Of a stretch of DNA of 64,000 nucleotides, positions 61,515 through 64,000 are shown piece after piece. The notes under the pieces were generated by a model that saw only the letters and a program-made list of their open reading frames with translations, did no database searches and had not been told where the DNA came from. Position 1 is the first letter of the stretch; every line of letters starts with the position of its first letter. Source of the stretch: Firmicutes bacterium ADurb.Bin193 (GTDB lineage: Bacteria > Bacillota > Clostridia > Monoglobales > Firm-18); assembly GCA_002070105.1 (NCBI GenBank), contig MWCQ01000007.1, forward strand, positions 1 to 64,000, written 5' to 3'. The position numbers and the translations under genes were made by a program.

Positions 61515-62585
61515 TTATTCACTCCAAAAGAATCTGTATGGATAGAAAAACGGACTGTCCATACTGAAAAACAAATAATATGCAACTAATAGTATCATTA
61601 CGGTCGAATATATGATTGTCTTTAAATTATTATTCTTCCCCGATACTATTGCGTTTGGAACCAAAGCAATATTGGCTATACTGAAATACATACTTACTCT
61701 GAAAAACTGAGAAACAATAGGGGTAAAAGCCTGAAACACCAACCCTAAAAACACCATATTAAACAGCGATATATCCTTGGGCTCTTCCTTTGTTACATTC
61801 TTATAATAAACTAAACAAAATGCCACGATAAATGCCTGTATAATAAATCCCGACAAGGTAATAGTGTCAGTATAGTTCTTATAATGCGAAATCCTCTCCC
61901 AATTAAGCACCTCAAACAAAAAATAATCGACATATGATTTATACATAAACGCAACAATCAATGCCGCCACAACACCGGTAACATGCTTCCAGTTAACTTT
62001 AAGATATGCCAAGGGATAGGCAATAAGGAAAACGATTGAGGTGTTGTGAAACTGATAAGCCAATAAAATCAGCAAAAGAAACCGAATAAGCTTTCTTTCC
62101 CTGACAAATTTATATGAAAACAGGAGTATTGACATTGCCGCCGTTTGGCGCAAGCCTGTCATGCTGAAATACAAATAACCCAATGACAACAGCATTATAA
62201 TACTTAAAAAAGGCTCTTTTGAGTATCTATATATATATACGCATATCGATACTGTAAAAATAAACGCAAAAACCGAAAGAAAAACAGTGTAGTTTGAGGA
62301 TACCATAGATATCAGTTTAACTAAAGCATAATAGCCTTTATCAAACTTTATCGCCAAAACATCACTGAAGCTGCGGTATTCGTACAGCAAAAAAGAGTCA
62401 ACATAGGTAAATGTATCAGACCCTATTGAGAAGTGTCTCAGGGCGGAAAGTAAAAAAGTCGCCACTCCGCAATAAAAGATATATACTGCCCTGAATCTAT
62501 ATGAGAGCTTATCCTTACTGAATGATATGTAAAAAAGAATTGCTCCGACAACAATAGCAGACAGGTATACTATATAAGCGTTCAC
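61515..62585 (-). CDS. EpsG-family membrane protein (Wzy-like polymerase)
   Basis: 356 residues with about ten hydrophobic helices. It contains RHFSIGSDTFTYVDSF and MTGLRQTAAMSILLFSYKFV, as in EpsG-type polysaccharide polymerases. It joins repeat units outside the membrane. Lies between GT4 and the second FrhB-like gene. Confidence 0.82.
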   Translation of the reverse strand: MNAYIVYLSAIVVGAILFYISFSKDKLSYRFRAVYIFYCGVATFLLSALRHFSIGSDTFTYVDSFLLYEYRSFSDVLAIKFDKGYYALVKLISMVSSNYTVFLSVFAFIFTVSICVYIYRYSKEPFLSIIMLLSLGYLYFSMTGLRQTAAMSILLFSYKFVRERKLIRFLLLILLAYQFHNTSIVFLIAYPLAYLKVNWKHVTGVVAALIVAFMYKSYVDYFLFEVLNWERISHYKNYTDTITLSGFIIQAFIVAFCLVYYKNVTKEEPKDISLFNMVFLGLVFQAFTPIVSQFFRVSMYFSIANIALVPNAIVSGKNNNLKTIIYSTVMILLVAYYLFFSMDSPFFYPYRFFWSE

Positions 62586-62624
62586 TGTTTGTCCTCCGTT
62601 TAAGAAAATTTGCTTTAAATAATA

Positions 62625-63791
62625 TCATTTTCGTCTTATTTTAAGAATTATTTTTTTCAGAAAAGGAAACTTAAATATCATATACAAAATAGGATACTTA
62701 AATCTATCCTTCAACAATGCTTTACTTGCTGCTTTATTAAACCCAAGTTTATTATATGACTTTATAAATTCATTTCTTTTTATGTGCGCTTTTGACGGAT
62801 GGTTAAGTTGGGAATTCCCTTTTGCCGCTTCGTCAATTGTTCTTTCAAACAATTCAAGCTTATCTTCACATGAATTTACAAAAGCCTGTCCCTTATCAGT
62901 ATTCGGGATAATCAGAGAAACGCCTCTTTTAACATCATAATCAAAGGCTTCCTCTTTGCCTAATCCCCAAAAATCACCTATTGTAATATCGGAAATCCTT
63001 TCTTTGGAAGCGTATTTGCATTGGTAACAGCTATCCCTGCAAAACAGCGCTTTCTCAAAACCAAGATAATACAAATCATTATAAAAAGGCTTGTCGTATA
63101 TTTTTTTGTTTTTTTCGTACACCTTAAAAGACATTCCAAAACCCAATGTGCTTCTGAATGTAAATCTAAGTCCGCCAAGGTTTTCTTTTTTCAGAACATG
63201 CTTCATATGCTCTCGAAGCAATTTCTGAGGCGGTGTTCCGTGACAGATTAAATCGCATGTAATCAAATTATCATACGGTTTTTGCAGATAGCTCAACAGA
63301 CCTGCAATCTGACAGGGAGTTCCTATAAATAAAACGGGAATATCTTCTTTAAGCTTTTTTTTGGCATTTGTATATGAATATTCGATATGGCTTTGAACAT
63401 ACTTCGAACCCCTGAATCCTTCGCATGATTCAATTGTATCCGCCGCTTTATGTACTATATTACAATGTTCATCAATGGCAGCACCGAAAACAACCCCGCC
63501 GTCCTGAATCATTTTTTTTGAAAAGACCGTTGCCGCCCCTCCCGAAGTACTTGCCACCCTGTCTGTGTCATCCTTGCTCCAGGACGCATAAACATGCCTT
63601 GCGGCATGCTTTGGAATTTTGTTGTTGTTAGGACATACCTTAATGCACAAACCGCAATTAATACAAGCATCATCGTCAACTTTAGGATGAATACAACCAA
63701 ATTCCATCTCGGTCATGGTAATGCATTTTTGAGGGCAAATATTAACGCAGGCAAAGCAACCCGTGCATTGTTCCTTTTCGCATATAATCAC
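62625..63791 (-). CDS. FrhB-like [4Fe-4S] protein of polysaccharide clusters (copy 2)
   Basis: About 388 residues. GTG 63791 lies 8 nt after GGAG (GTG 63800 is too close). It has two cluster motifs (CTGCFACVNICP and CINCGLCIKVCP) and the FrhB-like domain with TSGGAATVFSKKMI, FIGTPCQIAGL and CDLICHGTPP. Diverged paralogue of the gene at 51188. It follows a pyruvyltransferase fragment, so the pairing seen at 51188/56207 recurs. Confidence 0.82.
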   Translation of the reverse strand: MIICEKEQCTGCFACVNICPQKCITMTEMEFGCIHPKVDDDACINCGLCIKVCPNNNKIPKHAARHVYASWSKDDTDRVASTSGGAATVFSKKMIQDGGVVFGAAIDEHCNIVHKAADTIESCEGFRGSKYVQSHIEYSYTNAKKKLKEDIPVLFIGTPCQIAGLLSYLQKPYDNLITCDLICHGTPPQKLLREHMKHVLKKENLGGLRFTFRSTLGFGMSFKVYEKNKKIYDKPFYNDLYYLGFEKALFCRDSCYQCKYASKERISDITIGDFWGLGKEEAFDYDVKRGVSLIIPNTDKGQAFVNSCEDKLELFERTIDEAAKGNSQLNHPSKAHIKRNEFIKSYNKLGFNKAASKALLKDRFKYPILYMIFKFPFLKKIILKIRRK

Positions 63792-63796
63792 TATTT

Positions 63797-64000
63797 TCAC
63801 TCCAAATTCAACGATTTGCGAATAAATCTTAGGCTTCTTTCTCGCTTATCTTCAAGACTGCTTTGAGCCTTACTAAAATCAATGTCATATACATTATCAA
63901 TTTTTTCTTTTAAATTGCTTATATTCAAAGCTCTGTCTTCAAGCCCGACAACACTTAATAATGTAGATATCCTCTTGTCATTCATGCCTCGTATTGCATA
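63797..64000 (-). CDS. polysaccharide pyruvyl transferase, C-terminal part (runs off window)
   Basis: Open to the window end. The visible C-terminal 67 residues (YAIRGMNDKRISTLLSVVG...) align by eye with the end of the pyruvyltransferase at 56207 (MNDRITTLLSLVG). The 5' part lies beyond base 64000. The stop is 6 bp upstream of GTG 63791 and overlaps GTG 63800. Confidence 0.75.
   Translation of the reverse strand, partial: YAIRGMNDKRISTLLSVVGLEDRALNISNLKEKIDNVYDIDFSKAQSSLEDKRERSLRFIRKSLNLE

Noticed and set aside
1-64000. CRISPR arrays, rRNA genes and insertion-sequence transposases
   Set aside because: I looked for repeat-spacer periodicity, rRNA-like stretches and transposase ORFs and found none.

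Overview
The window looks like a chromosome fragment of an anaerobic, endospore-forming Firmicute (Clostridia sensu lato). The spore genes are spoIIR, spoIVA, an alpha/beta-type SASP and a gerA/gerC/gerB-type germination operon. The anaerobic genes are a ferredoxin-dependent 2-oxoacid oxidoreductase and a Na+-pumping decarboxylase. Other Gram-positive markers are rpsU-yqeY, recD2, comF and consensus Shine-Dalgarno (SD) sequences. I cannot name a species.

Layout. (1) About 1-7900: a degraded phage-like or integrative element. It has a VapE-type replication ATPase, an iteron-like repeat block, a terminase-small-subunit-like protein, an FtsK-like translocase broken by one in-frame amber codon, several small unknown genes, a promoter carrying two palindromic operators and a short AIPR-type abortive-infection gene. 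No integrase, large terminase or capsid gene is seen. (2) 7961-10060: lipase-like protein, lipoprotein and small membrane protein, with short tandem repeats between them. (3) 10086-16993: an aromatic amino acid operon. A consensus promoter is followed by nine (G/U)AG triplets at exact 5-nt spacing, an antiterminator and an intrinsic terminator. This is the architecture of a TRAP (MtrB) tryptophan attenuator. Downstream lie a TrpP-like ECF S-component, two ECF ATPases, EcfT, IorA, IorB and a PaaK-type aryl-CoA ligase. (4) 17185-29533: spore and housekeeping genes. (5) 29628-33606: two almost identical tRNA-Leu(CAG) genes flanking a four-gene oxaloacetate-decarboxylase-type sodium pump. (6) 33671-47586: carbohydrate locus with an AraC regulator, sulfatase, GH78-like glycosidase, large secreted BNR/stalk protein, two UroD-like methyltransferase-family proteins, an IclR regulator, two TIM-barrel isomerases and a Gfo/Idh dehydrogenase. 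(7) 47717-49831: an isolated pair of phage-tail-like genes, one frameshifted. (8) 49878-64000: a minus-strand capsule/exopolysaccharide cluster that runs off the window end. It has a UDP-L-QuiNAc/L-FucNAc-type sugar pathway, a GT4 glycosyltransferase, an EpsG/Wzy-like polymerase, a flippase, two pyruvyltransferases, two FrhB-like iron-sulfur proteins, an acyltransferase, a QueC-like PP-loop protein and a nucleotidyltransferase-fold protein.

How the parts may work together. The most interesting unit is the attenuated operon. If the leader is really TRAP-controlled, high tryptophan would shut off tryptophan uptake and, by readthrough, IorAB and PaaK. A catabolic operon should not be repressed by its own substrate. 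I therefore propose that PaaK and IorAB run in the reductive direction (indoleacetate to indoleacetyl-CoA to indolepyruvate) and salvage tryptophan. This is inference. The spore genes carry fitting promoters: a sigma-F-like site before spoIIR and a sigma-E-like site before spoIVA. Coordinates of many genes were moved to internal starts that have a clear SD; the reasons are given entry by entry.
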